A stretch of DNA of 64,000 nucleotides from Govania unica (GCF_027920805.1 NZ_JANWOI010000002.1:62001-126000); one strand, 5' to 3'. Shown: positions 1-8,860, counted from the stretch's first letter. Program-made: numbers and translations. The notes: a model not told the origin generated them from the letters alone.

Positions 1-1
1 C

Positions 2-1069
2 ATTGCCGAAGAAATCGAGAATGTGGGTGGTTATCTCAACGCCTATACCTCGCGCGAGAACACGGTTTATTACGCCCGCGTGCTCAAGGACGATGTGGCG
101 CTCGGCGTCGATATCCTGTCCGACATCCTGTTGAATTCGACCTTCGAGCCCGACGAGCTTGAGCGCGAACGTCAGGTGATCCTGCAGGAAATCGGCCAGG
201 CCAACGACACCCCGGACGACCTCGTGTTCGACATGCTGCAGGAGGCGACCTATCCGGGCCAGGCCATGGGACGGCCCATTCTCGGCACCAACGAGACGGT
301 CGGGAATATGACCCGCGACCAGCTCGCGGGCTATATCGACACTCATTACCGGGGCGAACGTTTGGTCATGGTCGGGGTCGGCAAGGTCGATCATCAGGAT
401 CTGGTGCGCCGGGCTGAAGACACCTTCGGCAAGACCTCGGCCGGGCCCCGTCCCGCACCGGAAGCGGCCATCTATACCGGCGGCGAACGGCGCGAGACTC
501 GCGTCCTAGAACAGGCCCATGTGACCCTCGGCTTCAATGGTCTCGCCTTTGATGATCCGGATTATTACGCCTTTCAGGTTTATTCGACCGTGCTCGGCGG
601 CGGCATGTCTTCACGCCTCTTTCAGGAAGTGCGCGAAGTGCGCGGCCTCGCCTATTCGGTCTATTCCTTCGCACAGGGCTATGTGGACGGCGGCGGTCTG
701 GGCGTCTATGCGGGGACCGGCGAAAAAGAAGTCGCCGACCTCATCCCGGTGATCGCCGGAGAAATGACGTCACTCGCCGCCAAAGCCGGTGCTGACGAGG
801 TGGCACGTGGTCGCGCCCAGTTGAAGGCCGGGCTCCTGATGTCGCTTGAAAGCTCGTCCTCGCGCATGGACCAGATCGGCCGCCAGATGCTGATTTTCGG
901 CCGCATCATCCCGATCGAGGAAATGGTCGCCGCCATCGACGCCGTAGACGAACAAGCCGTAGAACGCATGGCCATCCGCGTCCTGAAAGACGGCCCGCTG
1001 TCACTAGCCGCCATCGGCCCCTTAAGCGCCCTCGAAGACTACGACCGCATCGCCGCAAGGTTCAAGTAA
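2..1069 (+). CDS. M16 family zinc peptidase (5' truncated by window edge)
   Basis: C-terminal 355 codons of a peptidase of the M16/mitochondrial processing peptidase beta type, which cleaves peptides with a zinc ion. The reading frame is open from base 2, so the start and the HxxEH zinc motif lie outside the window. Visible family features are the GGYLNAYTSRE stretch, the region around ERQVILQEI that supplies the third zinc ligand (Glu), and the C-terminal domain with GGGMSSRLFQEVRE, the glycine-rich segment typical of processing peptidases. Family identity is secure; the substrate is unknown. The TAA stop shares a base with a palindromic repeat unit that begins at 1069. Confidence 0.93.
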   Translation: MAEEIENVGGYLNAYTSRENTVYYARVLKDDVALGVDILSDILLNSTFEPDELERERQVILQEIGQANDTPDDLVFDMLQEATYPGQAMGRPILGTNETVGNMTRDQLAGYIDTHYRGERLVMVGVGKVDHQDLVRRAEDTFGKTSAGPRPAPEAAIYTGGERRETRVLEQAHVTLGFNGLAFDDPDYYAFQVYSTVLGGGMSSRLFQEVREVRGLAYSVYSFAQGYVDGGGLGVYAGTGEKEVADLIPVIAGEMTSLAAKAGADEVARGRAQLKAGLLMSLESSSSRMDQIGRQMLIFGRIIPIEEMVAAIDAVDEQAVERMAIRVLKDGPLSLAAIGPLSALEDYDRIAARFK

Positions 1070-1162
1070 TGGATTGCCGGGTCAAGCCCGGCAATGACAT
1101 ATAATTTCAACGGTCATAACTAACCTTAAATTGTCATTGCCGGGCTTGACCCGGCAATCCAT
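1069..1162. repeat. Inverted pair of 31-bp palindromic units
   Basis: Unit at 1069-1099 and its inverted copy at 1132-1162. Each can form a hairpin with arms ATTGCCGGG and CCCGGCAAT and a 5-base loop, and the pair can form a larger cruciform. It lies between convergent genes (M16 peptidase and yqgE), and the first unit begins at the last base of the peptidase stop codon. A partial third copy (CGGCAATCCA) follows at about 1170. Confidence 0.9.
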
Positions 1163-1185
1163 ATTTCAACCGGCAATCCACTGCC

Positions 1186-1773
1186 TCAAGCATGCCCGGC
1201 ATCGCTCGACAACATGCTGATATCAATCCCAAGCTTAGCCACCGCGCGCGGCCATTTCAGCGTCACATCGGTAAAAAACACCAGATTTTCATCGGCTTCC
1301 ACCGTCAGCCAGCCATTGCGGTGCATTTCATTCTCAAGCTGGCCGGGCCCCCATCCGGCATACCCTAGGGCGATGAGATTCGCGCGCGGGCCACGGTTTT
1401 CGGCGATGGCCGAGAGCACATCGACGGTCGCGGTGAGGGCGATGGTCTCGCTCACCACCAGAGTCGTTTCCTGCACATAATCCGCCGAATGCAGCACGAA
1501 GCCGCGCCCGATTTCCACCGGGCCGCCAGCGAAAATCGGCACCTGCGGCGCCAACATGCGGGTCGGGATGCCGAGCTGGTTCATCAGTTCGGGGAAAGAG
1601 ATGGCGGTATTCAGGCGGTTGATGACAAGCCCCATGGCGCCATCGGCGTTATGGGCGCAAACATAGATCACGCTGCGCGCGAACCTTGGGTCGTCCATGC
1701 TGGGCATGGCCAGTAAAAGTTGGCCGGTCAGATAGCCGTCGTCTTTGCGCATTGGCATGGGTCGTATATCCAT
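1186..1773 (-). CDS. YqgE/AlgH family protein (UPF0301)
   Basis: 195-residue protein matching the YqgE/AlgH family in length and in its N-terminal signature: a GQLLLAMPSMDDPRFARSVIYVCAHN segment (given here by its position, about residues 17-42, rather than as a motif of known function) followed by GAMGLVINR, and a later FVLHSADY stretch. The family is widespread in proteobacteria; its biochemical role is unsettled, and AlgH was originally linked to alginate regulation in Pseudomonas. The start is the ATG at 1773; a second ATG lies five codons in, and neither has a strong ribosome binding site. It is convergent with the M16 peptidase gene and divergent from the DsbD-like gene at 1975. Confidence 0.88.
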   Translation of the reverse strand: MDIRPMPMRKDDGYLTGQLLLAMPSMDDPRFARSVIYVCAHNADGAMGLVINRLNTAISFPELMNQLGIPTRMLAPQVPIFAGGPVEIGRGFVLHSADYVQETTLVVSETIALTATVDVLSAIAENRGPRANLIALGYAGWGPGQLENEMHRNGWLTVEADENLVFFTDVTLKWPRAVAKLGIDISMLSSDAGHA

Positions 1774-1786
1774 TGAGATCGGAAGG

Positions 1787-1798
1787 GAGGATATCCTC
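1787..1798. promoter_or_regulatory. 12-bp perfect palindrome in divergent intergenic region
   Basis: GAGGATATCCTC, an uninterrupted palindrome, lies 14 bases before the yqgE start and within the 200-base divergent gap to the DsbD-like gene. It could be a regulator site, but no regulator is known from this sequence and one short palindrome can occur by chance. Confidence 0.3.
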
Positions 1799-1974
1799 TA
1801 AGGATCGGTCTTTTTCCGGTTGTGGGCAAGAAGGCGTTGCACAGGTCAAAGCTATCCGCTTGAGCTTTTGTCGGTCGTTCACGTTTCTTTGAAGCCGAAA
1901 CAGCACATAGCCATTCTGTTCACAGCCCGAGACGTCTAGGCTGGGGACCATATTCATCTGCGGCCTCAAGGAGT

Positions 1975-2859
1975 ATGACGCTTTCCATGCAAGCTTTGTG
2001 TTCGATTTCAGCCCTTATTTGCTGCGGGGTCGTGAGCGGAGCGCTCGCCGACGATCTGCCCTCCCGGGCGTCGCTCTGGGAGCTTGGGACCCAGGCGGAT
2101 ACGCGGCTGGTTTCTGCGGTCACGGCTGTGGCTCCCGGCCGCGATCAGCTTGAGCTTGGCTGGCAGGTGGCGTTGAAAGGCAAATGGAAAACCTATTGGC
2201 GCGCGCCGGGCGATGCCGGGTTGCCGCCGGATTGGGATTGGGCCGGGTCAACCAATGTGGCTGATGTGTCGGTCGGCTGGCCCGCGCCGGAACGCATGTC
2301 GGTATTCGGTCTCGACAGCTATATCTACCGCAACGATGTGGTGTTGCCGCTTCATGTCCGGCTCAAAAATCCGGGGCAGGCGGCCGATCTCAGGCTCAAG
2401 GTCGACTATATGGTGTGCGAGGAGATCTGCGTGCCGCTTGAGGCCCGCTACCGCCTGTTTGTCCCTGCGGGGACCGCGCAGCCGACCGCCGAAGCGGCGT
2501 TGATCCGCCTGTACGAAGCCCGCATTCCGCACCAGAAGGGCCCGGTCAGTATCTCCGCCGCACAATATGAGACCCATTGTGGCAAACCGCGTCTGACCCT
2601 GACGCTCGCAGCGGCCTTGCCGAAAAAAGCGGCGATCGACGTTTATGTGGACGGACCGGACGGCGTCACCTATGGCCGCCCGGTTGTAGCTGCGGACGGC
2701 CGGCGTCTGACGTTGGACGTGCGGGGCCTGAAATCTGTCGATCCCCGCAAGGCTGAACCAATCCATCTGGTGCTGCGCCCGCCTGCCGGCCAGCCCATTG
2801 CCTGGGACGGCGTGCCGCTTGCCTCCGCTCAGCAAACTTGTGTGCGGGCAGGGTCTTAA
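1975..2859 (+). CDS. DsbD N-terminal-domain periplasmic protein
   Basis: 294 residues with a cleavable signal peptide (about residues 1-25, ending ALA before DD) and one domain of the DsbD alpha/DipZ N-terminal type. The family region runs from about residue 45 to 175 and includes GWQVALKGKWKTYWR, the FGLDSYIYRNDVVLP segment and the paired cysteines of the CEEIC-VPLEA motif. In full DsbD this domain receives electrons and passes them to periplasmic partners. The membrane and thioredoxin domains are absent here, so a separate reductant would be required. The start at 1975 sits only two bases after AAGGAG; the in-frame ATG at 1987 is an alternative. Confidence 0.8.
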   Translation: MTLSMQALCSISALICCGVVSGALADDLPSRASLWELGTQADTRLVSAVTAVAPGRDQLELGWQVALKGKWKTYWRAPGDAGLPPDWDWAGSTNVADVSVGWPAPERMSVFGLDSYIYRNDVVLPLHVRLKNPGQAADLRLKVDYMVCEEICVPLEARYRLFVPAGTAQPTAEAALIRLYEARIPHQKGPVSISAAQYETHCGKPRLTLTLAAALPKKAAIDVYVDGPDGVTYGRPVVAADGRRLTLDVRGLKSVDPRKAEPIHLVLRPPAGQPIAWDGVPLASAQQTCVRAGS

Positions 2860-2900
2860 GTAAGCTTGGGCATAAGTTTCATTCCCCCCATGAGGAGAGC

Positions 2901-3389
2901 ATGGCCATGACCATTAAAGTCGGTGATAAGCTACCGGACGCCACCCTGATGCATATGAGCAAGGATGGTCCCGCTCCGGTCAAGACCTCGGACTATTTCA
3001 AAGGCAAGACCGCGGTGCTGTTTTCGGTGCCGGGCGCTTTCACGCCCACCTGCTCCATGAAGCATCTGCCGGGATTCATTGAAAAAGCCGCCGAGTTCAA
3101 AGCCAAGGGTGTCGATGAACTCATCTGCATCGCCGTCAATGACGTCTTCGTCATGGACGCCTGGGGCAAAAGCCAGTCGGCGCAGGATCGGGTGACCATG
3201 CTCGCGGACGGCAACGGCGAATTCAGCCGTGCCCTCGGCCTCGGGCTTGACGCCACCAAATTCGGCATGGGCCAGCGCGGTCAGCGCTTCTCGCTCATTG
3301 TCAAAGACGGCGTCGTGAAGGACGTGAATGTCGAAGCCCCGGGCGAATTCAAGGTGTCAACCGCAGAACATGCTTTGGGCCAGCTTTAA
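2901..3389 (+). CDS. Peroxiredoxin (Prx5/hybrid type)
   Basis: 162-residue thiol peroxidase that reduces hydrogen peroxide and organic peroxides. The peroxidatic site is the PGAFTPTCS motif with Cys51. Apart from a Cys in ELICIAVND no C-terminal resolving cysteine is visible, which suggests reduction by an external thiol such as glutaredoxin or glutathione. The start at 2901 was chosen because GAGGAG lies just upstream and the product then begins at the normal family position; an open frame extends upstream to 2838 but overlaps the preceding gene. It lies 41 bases after the DsbD-domain gene, so the two may be co-transcribed, and it ends before a strong terminator. Confidence 0.92.
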   Translation: MAMTIKVGDKLPDATLMHMSKDGPAPVKTSDYFKGKTAVLFSVPGAFTPTCSMKHLPGFIEKAAEFKAKGVDELICIAVNDVFVMDAWGKSQSAQDRVTMLADGNGEFSRALGLGLDATKFGMGQRGQRFSLIVKDGVVKDVNVEAPGEFKVSTAEHALGQL

Positions 3390-3410
3390 GCTTTGCCTAT
3401 GATTACGAGG

Positions 3411-3440
3411 ATAGGGGGGCGTCAGCCCCCCTATTTTTTT
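3411..3440 (+). terminator. Rho-independent terminator after peroxiredoxin
   Basis: Stem ATAGGGGGG (3411-3419) with CCCCCCTAT (3426-3434), six-base loop, then a run of seven T to 3440. Confidence 0.88.
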
Positions 3441-3479
3441 GCCGATCATAGCAATATGATAAGACTCAAATAGGAATGT

Positions 3480-4445
3480 ATGAGGGGACCGAATATGGGA
3501 CCGTTTGCTGTAGCGATGATTGTGCTGGCCGTGATCATCATCTTCATGGGTGCGAAGGTGGTGCCGCAGGGTTTTGAATATACCGTGCAGCGCATGGGGC
3601 GCTATACGATGACGCTGCGCCCGGGCTTTCATATCATCATCCCGGTGATCGACGTGATCGGGGCTAAGATCAACATGCAGGAACAGGTGCTCGCCATCCC
3701 CAGTCAGGAGGCGATCACCCGTGACAACGCCATGGTGCGGGTCGATGGCGTGGTGTTCTATCAGGTCCTAGACGCCGCCAAAGCCGCTTATGAAGTGCGT
3801 CAGCTCGAACATGCGATCCTGCAGCTCACCATGACCAACATCCGTACCGTCATGGGCGGCATGGATCTTGACGAACTATTGTCGCAGCGCGACCGCATTA
3901 ACGCCAAGCTTCTGAACGTGGTCGATGACGCCACAGCACCCTGGGGCATCAAGGTCACGCGCATTGAAATCAAGGACATGCAGCCGCCGACCGATCTTAT
4001 TGACTCGATGGCCCGGCAGATGAAGGCGGAACGCGAAAAGCGCGCAAATATTCTCGAAGCCGAAGGCGTGCGTCAGGCCGAAATCCTCAAGGCCGAGGGC
4101 GAAAAGCAAGCCGCCATTCTCGCCGCTGAAGGCCGTCGCGAAGCCGCCTTTCGCGATGCCGAGGCCCGCGAACGCTCGGCCGAAGCCGAAGCCCGGGCCA
4201 CCGACATGGTCTCGACCGCCATCTCGGCCGGCAATCCGCTCGCAATCAATTACTTCATCGCCCAGAAATATGTGACCGCGCTTGAAAGTTTCGCCCGCTC
4301 GCCCAGTCAGAAACTGGTGTTCATGCCGCTTGAAGCCTCAAGCGTCATCGGCTCCATCGGCGGCATTCAGGAACTGTGGAAAGGCCTCGGCGACGCAGGC
4401 GCAAGCGGGAGCGGCATTCCAAGCGCCGGACGTCCCCGGAGTTAA
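3480..4445 (+). CDS. SPFH/Band 7 domain membrane protein (QmcA/paraslipin-like)
   Basis: About 320 residues: one N-terminal membrane helix ([16 protein letters not shown] region), a Band 7/PHB domain (about 25-190, with [19 protein letters not shown] and the [19 protein letters not shown] segment) and an alanine/glutamate-rich coiled coil (about 185-260). Proteins of this type form large ring assemblies at the inner membrane and influence membrane proteases and lipid domains. The ATG at 3495 is a possible alternative start, preceded by AGGGGA. The gene is followed closely by an NfeD-family gene, the standard partner of SPFH proteins, which supports the assignment. Confidence 0.93.
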   Translation: MRGPNMGPFAVAMIVLAVIIIFMGAKVVPQGFEYTVQRMGRYTMTLRPGFHIIIPVIDVIGAKINMQEQVLAIPSQEAITRDNAMVRVDGVVFYQVLDAAKAAYEVRQLEHAILQLTMTNIRTVMGGMDLDELLSQRDRINAKLLNVVDDATAPWGIKVTRIEIKDMQPPTDLIDSMARQMKAEREKRANILEAEGVRQAEILKAEGEKQAAILAAEGRREAAFRDAEARERSAEAEARATDMVSTAISAGNPLAINYFIAQKYVTALESFARSPSQKLVFMPLEASSVIGSIGGIQELWKGLGDAGASGSGIPSAGRPRS

Positions 4446-4449
4446 AGTA

Positions 4450-4917
4450 ATGGAACATTTTGCTTCAGTAACCGAGTTGCTTGTCATGGATCACTGGACC
4501 TGGGCCATCATCGCCGTGGCGCTGGTGTCGATCGAAATCCTAGCCCCCGGCATCGCCTTTCTCTGGCTCGGCCTCGCGGCGGGGGCGATGGCCCTGTTGT
4601 TGATCGTCATTCCGGGATTGAGCCTAGGGCTACAGGGAGTGATCTATGCCGTACTGGCGGTGGTCAGCGTCTTCCTCGGCCGCAAGATCCTGCGCCGCAA
4701 CCCCATAGCCACCGAAGACAGCCTGTTGAACCGCCGCGGCGCGCAATATGTCGGCCGGGTGTTCACGTTGGAGAACCCCTTAATAAACGGCCGCGGCAAA
4801 ATCCGCGTCGACGACACCACCTGGGTCGTAGAAGGCCCCGACCTCCCCGCCGGAACCCATGTAAGGGTGACGGCCGTAGAACATGTGATCCTGAGGGTGG
4901 AACGGGTCGAGGGATAA
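4450..4917 (+). CDS. NfeD family membrane protein
   Basis: 155 residues: hydrophobic helices from about residue 12 to 75 (TWAIIAVALVSIEILAPGI, then a glycine/alanine-rich helix) and a C-terminal OB-fold-like domain (about 95-155, with GRGKIRVDDTTWVVEGPDLPAG). NfeD proteins bind partner SPFH proteins, and this one starts four bases after the Band 7 gene stop. The start at 4450 gives the usual short-NfeD length; the open frame extends further upstream inside the preceding gene and is rejected there. Confidence 0.88.
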   Translation: MEHFASVTELLVMDHWTWAIIAVALVSIEILAPGIAFLWLGLAAGAMALLLIVIPGLSLGLQGVIYAVLAVVSVFLGRKILRRNPIATEDSLLNRRGAQYVGRVFTLENPLINGRGKIRVDDTTWVVEGPDLPAGTHVRVTAVEHVILRVERVEG

Positions 4918-4928
4918 CCGCGTGCACC

Positions 4929-5026
4929 ATGGATGACCGGGTCAAGCCCGGTCATGACAGCAAAAATCAGTGTTACTGCTGACCATGTTTTTTAATGTCA
5001 TTGCCGGGCTTGACCCGGCAATCCAT
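4929..5026. repeat. Inverted pair of palindromic units with compensatory change
   Basis: Units at 4929-4959 and 4996-5026 in opposite orientation. The first has stem arms ATGACCGGG and CCCGGTCAT instead of ATTGCCGGG and CCCGGCAAT; both sides changed together, so pairing is kept. The pair lies between nfeD and the GIY-YIG gene, which converge. Confidence 0.9.
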
Positions 5027-5033
5027 CAGCCTC

Positions 5034-5327
5034 TCAGCCCACAATACTCTCATAAAGATCGCACCACTCCGGATTCCCCGAGCGAATAAGCTCGATCTTC
5101 CATTGCCGCGACCAGTGTTTGATATTCTTCTCCCGCTGCAACGCAATCCGCACGTCGTCATGGGCCTCAAAATACACCAGCTGCTTAACGCCATGCTGCC
5201 TGGTAAAGCCTTCAACCAGCCCTTCACGATGTTCATAACAGCGCCGGACAAGATCACGGGTGACGCCCACATAAAGCGTCCCATTCGGCCGACTCGCGAG
5301 AATATAGACCCAGTAACAGCCTGTCAT
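5034..5327 (-). CDS. GIY-YIG superfamily nuclease, single domain
   Basis: 97 residues consisting of little more than a GIY-YIG nuclease domain: WVYIL (residues 6-10) and LYVG (18-21) form the signature pair, followed by Arg28/Arg29 in the first helix and a later FEAHDDVRIALQREKNIKHW stretch typical of the UPF0213-like group. Such proteins cut DNA with a single metal, but stand-alone members have mostly unknown roles. The start at 5327 excludes an upstream extension that is merely translated repeat sequence. The ribosome binding site is weak (GGTGG). Inverted repeat pairs flank it on both sides, 8 bases after its stop and 11 bases before its start. Confidence 0.85.
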   Translation of the reverse strand: MTGCYWVYILASRPNGTLYVGVTRDLVRRCYEHREGLVEGFTRQHGVKQLVYFEAHDDVRIALQREKNIKHWSRQWKIELIRSGNPEWCDLYESIVG

Positions 5328-5337
5328 GCCACCAAGA

Positions 5338-5445
5338 ATGGATTGCCGGGTCAAGCCCGGCAATGACAATTTTGGCAAAACAACAACCGTCGAAAATTAA
5401 GCAGTAATAATATCTGTCATTGCCGGGCTTGACCCGGCAATCCAT
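5338..5445. repeat. Inverted pair of palindromic units upstream of GIY-YIG gene
   Basis: Units at 5338-5368 and 5415-5445, opposite orientation, both with ATTGCCGGG/CCCGGCAAT stems. Together with the pair at 4929-5026 they bracket the GIY-YIG gene; the second unit abuts the rnhA stop. Confidence 0.9.
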
Positions 5446-5904
5446 CTACCCCACCCGCAATTCCTCAACCCCACGTCTTGCCAACGCATCCGCCCGTTCA
5501 TTCCCGGCATGTCCGGCGTGGCCTTTGACCCAGATCCAGGTGACATCATGGGGCTTCAAGGCGTCATCCAGTTCCTGCCACAGGTCCACATTCTTGACCG
5601 GCTTTTTATCCGCCGTGCGCCAGCCGTTTTTCTTCCAGCCGTGGATCCATTTGGTGATGCCGTCCATGACATAGCGGCTGTCGGTATGGAGCGTCACCTT
5701 GCACGGCCGGGTCAGGGCATTGAGGCCCTCGATCGCGGCCTTAAGTTCCATACGGTTGTTGGTGCTGTCGGGTTCGCCGCCCCAAATCTCTTTCTGCTTG
5801 CCGTTCCACAGCAGGAGCGCGCCCCAGCCGCCCGGCCCCGGATTGCCCGAACAGGCGCCGTCGCTGTAAATCTCGACCTTGAGCGTGACAATAGGCCCGG
5901 TCAT
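5446..5904 (-). CDS. rnhA: Ribonuclease HI
   Basis: 152-residue enzyme that cuts the RNA strand of RNA-DNA hybrids. The full catalytic set is visible: Asp15 ([14 protein letters not shown]), Glu53 (NNRMELKAA), Asp75 ([10 protein letters not shown]), His129 (KGHAGH) and Asp139 (NERADALA), each five positions later than in the E. coli enzyme. The gene overlaps the thrB stop by four bases (ATGA), so the two are translationally coupled. The order ispH-thrB-rnhA is common in alphaproteobacteria. Confidence 0.97.
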   Translation of the reverse strand: MTGPIVTLKVEIYSDGACSGNPGPGGWGALLLWNGKQKEIWGGEPDSTNNRMELKAAIEGLNALTRPCKVTLHTDSRYVMDGITKWIHGWKKNGWRTADKKPVKNVDLWQELDDALKPHDVTWIWVKGHAGHAGNERADALARRGVEELRVG

Positions 5905-6869
5905 TCCGCGTCGAATCCATAGGTGGCGGCGCTCAGGCTCTGCTGATGGAACCTGAGCCGCTCCAGAAACGGAATCGGATTATGCGGCCGCACCAGCGCG
6001 CCATCGATCTGGTTGCGCCAGTCATACAACCGGGTCAGCAGGAACCGCAGCGCGGCCCCCCGGCAGAGGATCGGGAACGCCGCGATTTCCTGCGCTGTCA
6101 TCGGCCGCACGGCCTGATAGCCCGCGACCATCTGCCGTGCCTTGGTGGCATTGAACGCGCCGTCCGGCTCAAAGCACCAGGCATTGATGCAGATGGCGAG
6201 GTCATAGGCGAGGGCGTCATTGCAGGCGAAATAGAAATCAATGATCCCCGACAGTTTCTCACCCAGGAAAAACACATTGTCGGGAAAGAGATCGGCATGA
6301 ATGACACCGCTTGGCAGGTCATGGGGCCATGCGGCCTCAAGCCAGGCGATTTCATCGCGGATGGTCTGTTCAAGCCCGGGAGCCACGCTGTCCGCGCCCG
6401 GCGCGGCTTTGGCGGCCAGATCCTGCCAGCCCTCAAGCGACAGCGCATTGGCGCGAAAGCCGGTGAAATCCGCCGCCGCCTGATGAAGCTCGGCCAACGC
6501 CCGCCCGAGTTCCCCGCAATGAGCAAAGCTCGGCCGCTTGAGCGAGATGCCGTTCAGAAAGCTCACCATGGCCGCCGGACGGTCGCACAGAGTCTTCAGA
6601 GCGACGCCCTCAAGGTCATGCACCGGGCGCGGGCAGGTGATGCCGCGCGCCGCCAGATGATCCATGAGCGTAATGAAATAGGGCAGGTCCTCAGGCTTCA
6701 CGCGCTTTTCATAAAGCGTCAGAATGAAGCTCCCGCCTTCGGTCTGCAGGAGGTAATTGGAATTCTCCACCCCCTCGGCAATGCCCTTGAAGGTGAGCAC
6801 CGCCCCAAGGCCGTATTCGGCCACGAATGCGCTGATGTCATCGGCGGAAACTTCGGTATAGACAGCCAT
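5901..6869 (-). CDS. thrB: Homoserine kinase (APH-type ThrB)
   Basis: 322 residues of the aminoglycoside phosphotransferase-like homoserine kinase family, which phosphorylates homoserine with ATP in threonine synthesis. N-terminal lobe: [28 protein letters not shown] with the ATP-lysine region. The catalytic loop is [11 protein letters not shown] (about residues 190-200) and the metal-binding Asp follows in GIIDFYFA. Length and the order of motifs match the alphaproteobacterial ThrB rather than the GHMP-type enzyme of E. coli. It starts 10 bases after the ispH stop and overlaps rnhA. Confidence 0.93.
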   Translation of the reverse strand: MAVYTEVSADDISAFVAEYGLGAVLTFKGIAEGVENSNYLLQTEGGSFILTLYEKRVKPEDLPYFITLMDHLAARGITCPRPVHDLEGVALKTLCDRPAAMVSFLNGISLKRPSFAHCGELGRALAELHQAAADFTGFRANALSLEGWQDLAAKAAPGADSVAPGLEQTIRDEIAWLEAAWPHDLPSGVIHADLFPDNVFFLGEKLSGIIDFYFACNDALAYDLAICINAWCFEPDGAFNATKARQMVAGYQAVRPMTAQEIAAFPILCRGAALRFLLTRLYDWRNQIDGALVRPHNPIPFLERLRFHQQSLSAATYGFDAE

Positions 6870-6879
6870 GATGTTGATT

Positions 6880-7821
6880 TTACGCGTTGAGGATCGAAGG
6901 GATTTTGAAGCTCACGTCTTCGGTGACGGTGGTGATGGTCTCGATGCTGGCATCAAACCGGGCCCGGCAGGCTTCGATCACTTCTTCCACCAGCGTTTCC
7001 GGGGCCGAGGCTCCGGCACTGATGCCAAGGGTACGCACGCCGTCAAACCAGCTCCAGTCGATGTCCGTAGCCCGCTGCACCAGATGCGACCGGCACCCGG
7101 CCTTGGCGGCGACTTCCACCAGACGCAGCGAATTCGATGAATTCGGTGCCCCGATCACCAGCACCAGATCGCAGCGTTCGGCAATGGCCTTGACGGCGTT
7201 CTGACGGTTGGTGGTGGCGTAGCAGATGTCTTCTTTTTTCGGCACATGAATGCCGGGGAAGCGGCGCTGCAGGGCGGCGACGATTTCCGTGGTGTCATCG
7301 ACCGACAAGGTGGTCTGGGTGATATAGGCAAGCTTCGCCGGATCACGTGGCTCCAGGCGTTCCACATCGGCCACGGTCTCGATCAGGGTGATGGTGCCCT
7401 CGGGCAGCTGGCCCATGGTGCCGATCACTTCCGGATGCCCGGCATGGCCGATCAGCACAATCTCATAACCGCTGCGGTCGTGACGTTCGGCCTCGCGATG
7501 CACTTTGCTGACCAGCGGGCAGGTGGCGTCGAGAAACATCATATTGCGCCGCGTCGCCTCAGCCGGCACCGCTTTCGGCACGCCATGGGCCGAAAACACC
7601 ACGGGGGCGTCGGCCGGAACTTCATCCAGCTCATCGACAAAGATCGCTCCACGTTTCTCAAGGCTTTCGACCACATAGCGGTTATGGACGATCTCATGCC
7701 GCACATAGACCGGCGGCCCGAATTTTTCGAGCGCCCGCTCCACAATCTGAATGGCACGGTCCACCCCGGCACAAAAGCCGCGCGGGCTGGCGATCAGGAT
7801 GTCCATAGGCGGTCGGGTCAT
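6880..7821 (-). CDS. ispH: 4-hydroxy-3-methylbut-2-enyl diphosphate reductase
   Basis: 313 residues; last enzyme of the MEP isoprenoid pathway, converting HMBPP to IPP and DMAPP with an iron-sulfur cluster. The three cluster cysteines are Cys17 (RGFCAGV), Cys101 (DATCPLV) and Cys200 (EDICYAT), with the conserved SAHGVP and HAGHPEV histidines between them. The start at 7821 was chosen because GAGGAT lies seven bases before it; in-frame starts at 7839 and 7857 exist but have worse spacing. First gene of ispH-thrB-rnhA. Another MEP-pathway gene, ispE, is at 34727. Confidence 0.95.
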   Translation of the reverse strand: MTRPPMDILIASPRGFCAGVDRAIQIVERALEKFGPPVYVRHEIVHNRYVVESLEKRGAIFVDELDEVPADAPVVFSAHGVPKAVPAEATRRNMMFLDATCPLVSKVHREAERHDRSGYEIVLIGHAGHPEVIGTMGQLPEGTITLIETVADVERLEPRDPAKLAYITQTTLSVDDTTEIVAALQRRFPGIHVPKKEDICYATTNRQNAVKAIAERCDLVLVIGAPNSSNSLRLVEVAAKAGCRSHLVQRATDIDWSWFDGVRTLGISAGASAPETLVEEVIEACRARFDASIETITTVTEDVSFKIPSILNA

Positions 7822-7889
7822 GCTGCTATCCTCTGTCATGGGGCGGTTATACACCATTTCCTGCCCAAGGGGAGAGGGAGGAAACCATC

Positions 7890-8219
7890 TCAGGCAAGCA
7901 GACTGCCGTCCGGCACCTTATGCTCAAAGCTCGCAAGCACCACGGCCCCGTCCTCCCGGTAAACCCCGGTGACCAGAACTTCCGAGCGGAACCCGGCAAT
8001 GCGCTTCGGCGGGAAATTGGTAACGCAGAGCACCTGTTTCCCCAGCAAATCCGCCGGGCTGTACAAGTCCGTCACCTGCGCGCTCGATTGCTTGACCCCA
8101 AGCGGCCCGAGATTGACCCAAAGCTTATATGCGGGCTTTTTGGCCTCAGGAAAGGGCTCAACCCGTTCAATGGTGCCAATGCGCAAACCGATATTTTCAA
8201 AATCCTGCCAACTGATCAT
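7890..8219 (-). CDS. csaA: CsaA-like tRNA-binding domain protein
   Basis: 109-residue single OB-fold of the tRNA-binding/EMAP type. Characteristic stretches are [27 protein letters not shown] (given as positions about 12-38), [32 protein letters not shown] and the ending [19 protein letters not shown]. CsaA of Bacillus acts in protein export as a chaperone; a role in tRNA binding is inferred from the fold. It ends 68 bases before ispH and may be read in the same direction. Upstream lies the long repeat array. Confidence 0.88.
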   Translation of the reverse strand: MISWQDFENIGLRIGTIERVEPFPEAKKPAYKLWVNLGPLGVKQSSAQVTDLYSPADLLGKQVLCVTNFPPKRIAGFRSEVLVTGVYREDGAVVLASFEHKVPDGSLLA

Positions 8220-8249
8220 GGGGCGCTCACTACTGAATTAAAGATATAA

Positions 8250-8763
8250 TGTCATTGCCGGGCCCGACCCGGCAATCCATCTCTCCGCCGCTCCCCGCTT
8301 GCCCCATGGATTACCGGGTCAAGCCCGGTAATGACAAGAAGATTGGCGCGGCGCGATAGCTTCGATATTGCCATATAATAATACCTGTCATTGCCGGGCC
8401 TGACCCGGCAATCCATCTCTCCGCCGCTCCCCTGCTTGTCCCGTGGATTACCGGGTCAAGCCCGGTAATGACAAGAAGTTTGGCGCGGCGCGATAGCTTC
8501 GATATTGCCATACCAAATACCTGTCATTGCCGGGCCTGACCCGGCAATCCATCTCTCCGCCGCTCCCCTGCTTGTCTCGTGGATTACCGGGTCAAGCCCG
8601 GTAATGACAAGAAGTTTGGAGCGGCATGATAGCTTCGTCAGGCCCTAATAAGCTGTCCCGACCGAACCCCCTACCTGTCATTGCCGGGCCTGACCCGGCA
8701 ATCCATCTCTCCGCCGCTCACCCGCTGACCCCGTGGATTACCGGGTCAGGCCCGGTAATGACA
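8250..8763. repeat. Array of eight palindromic units with 136-bp higher-order period
   Basis: Eight 31-bp units alternate in orientation: 8250-8280, 8306-8336, 8386-8416, 8443-8473, 8522-8552, 8579-8609, 8676-8706 and 8733-8763. The first three composite units repeat at exactly 136 bases (8250, 8386, 8522); the last interval is 154. Spacers such as CTCTCCGCCGCTC and GGCGCGGC-GATAGCTTCGATATTGCCATA recur, so this is a true tandem duplication of a pair plus spacers. One orientation has ATTACCGGG/CCCGGTAAT stems and the other ATTGCCGGG/CCCGGCAAT, with both arms changed together. No credible gene lies inside. Confidence 0.92.
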
Positions 8764-8809
8764 AGAAGACCGAACCGGCACGATAACTCCCCCCCTCGCC
8801 AAACTCCAA

Positions 8810-8837
8810 TTGACTCCCAAGGCCGCGCGCTTATGAT
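8810..8837 (+). promoter_or_regulatory. Sigma-70-type promoter of gcv operon
   Basis: TTGACT (8810-8815), 16-base spacer, TATGAT (8832-8837). Transcription would start near 8844, about 17 bases before the riboswitch. Confidence 0.7.
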
Positions 8838-8860
8838 CGGCCGACTTGCCATACAGACCT

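Noticed and set aside
5328-5378. Longer N-terminus for the GIY-YIG protein from 5378
   Set aside because: The added residues ([11 protein letters not shown]) are translated repeat, not part of the nuclease family.
8250-8763. Possible CRISPR array
   Set aside because: Units alternate in orientation, spacers are themselves repeated, period is 136 bases, and no cas genes are near.
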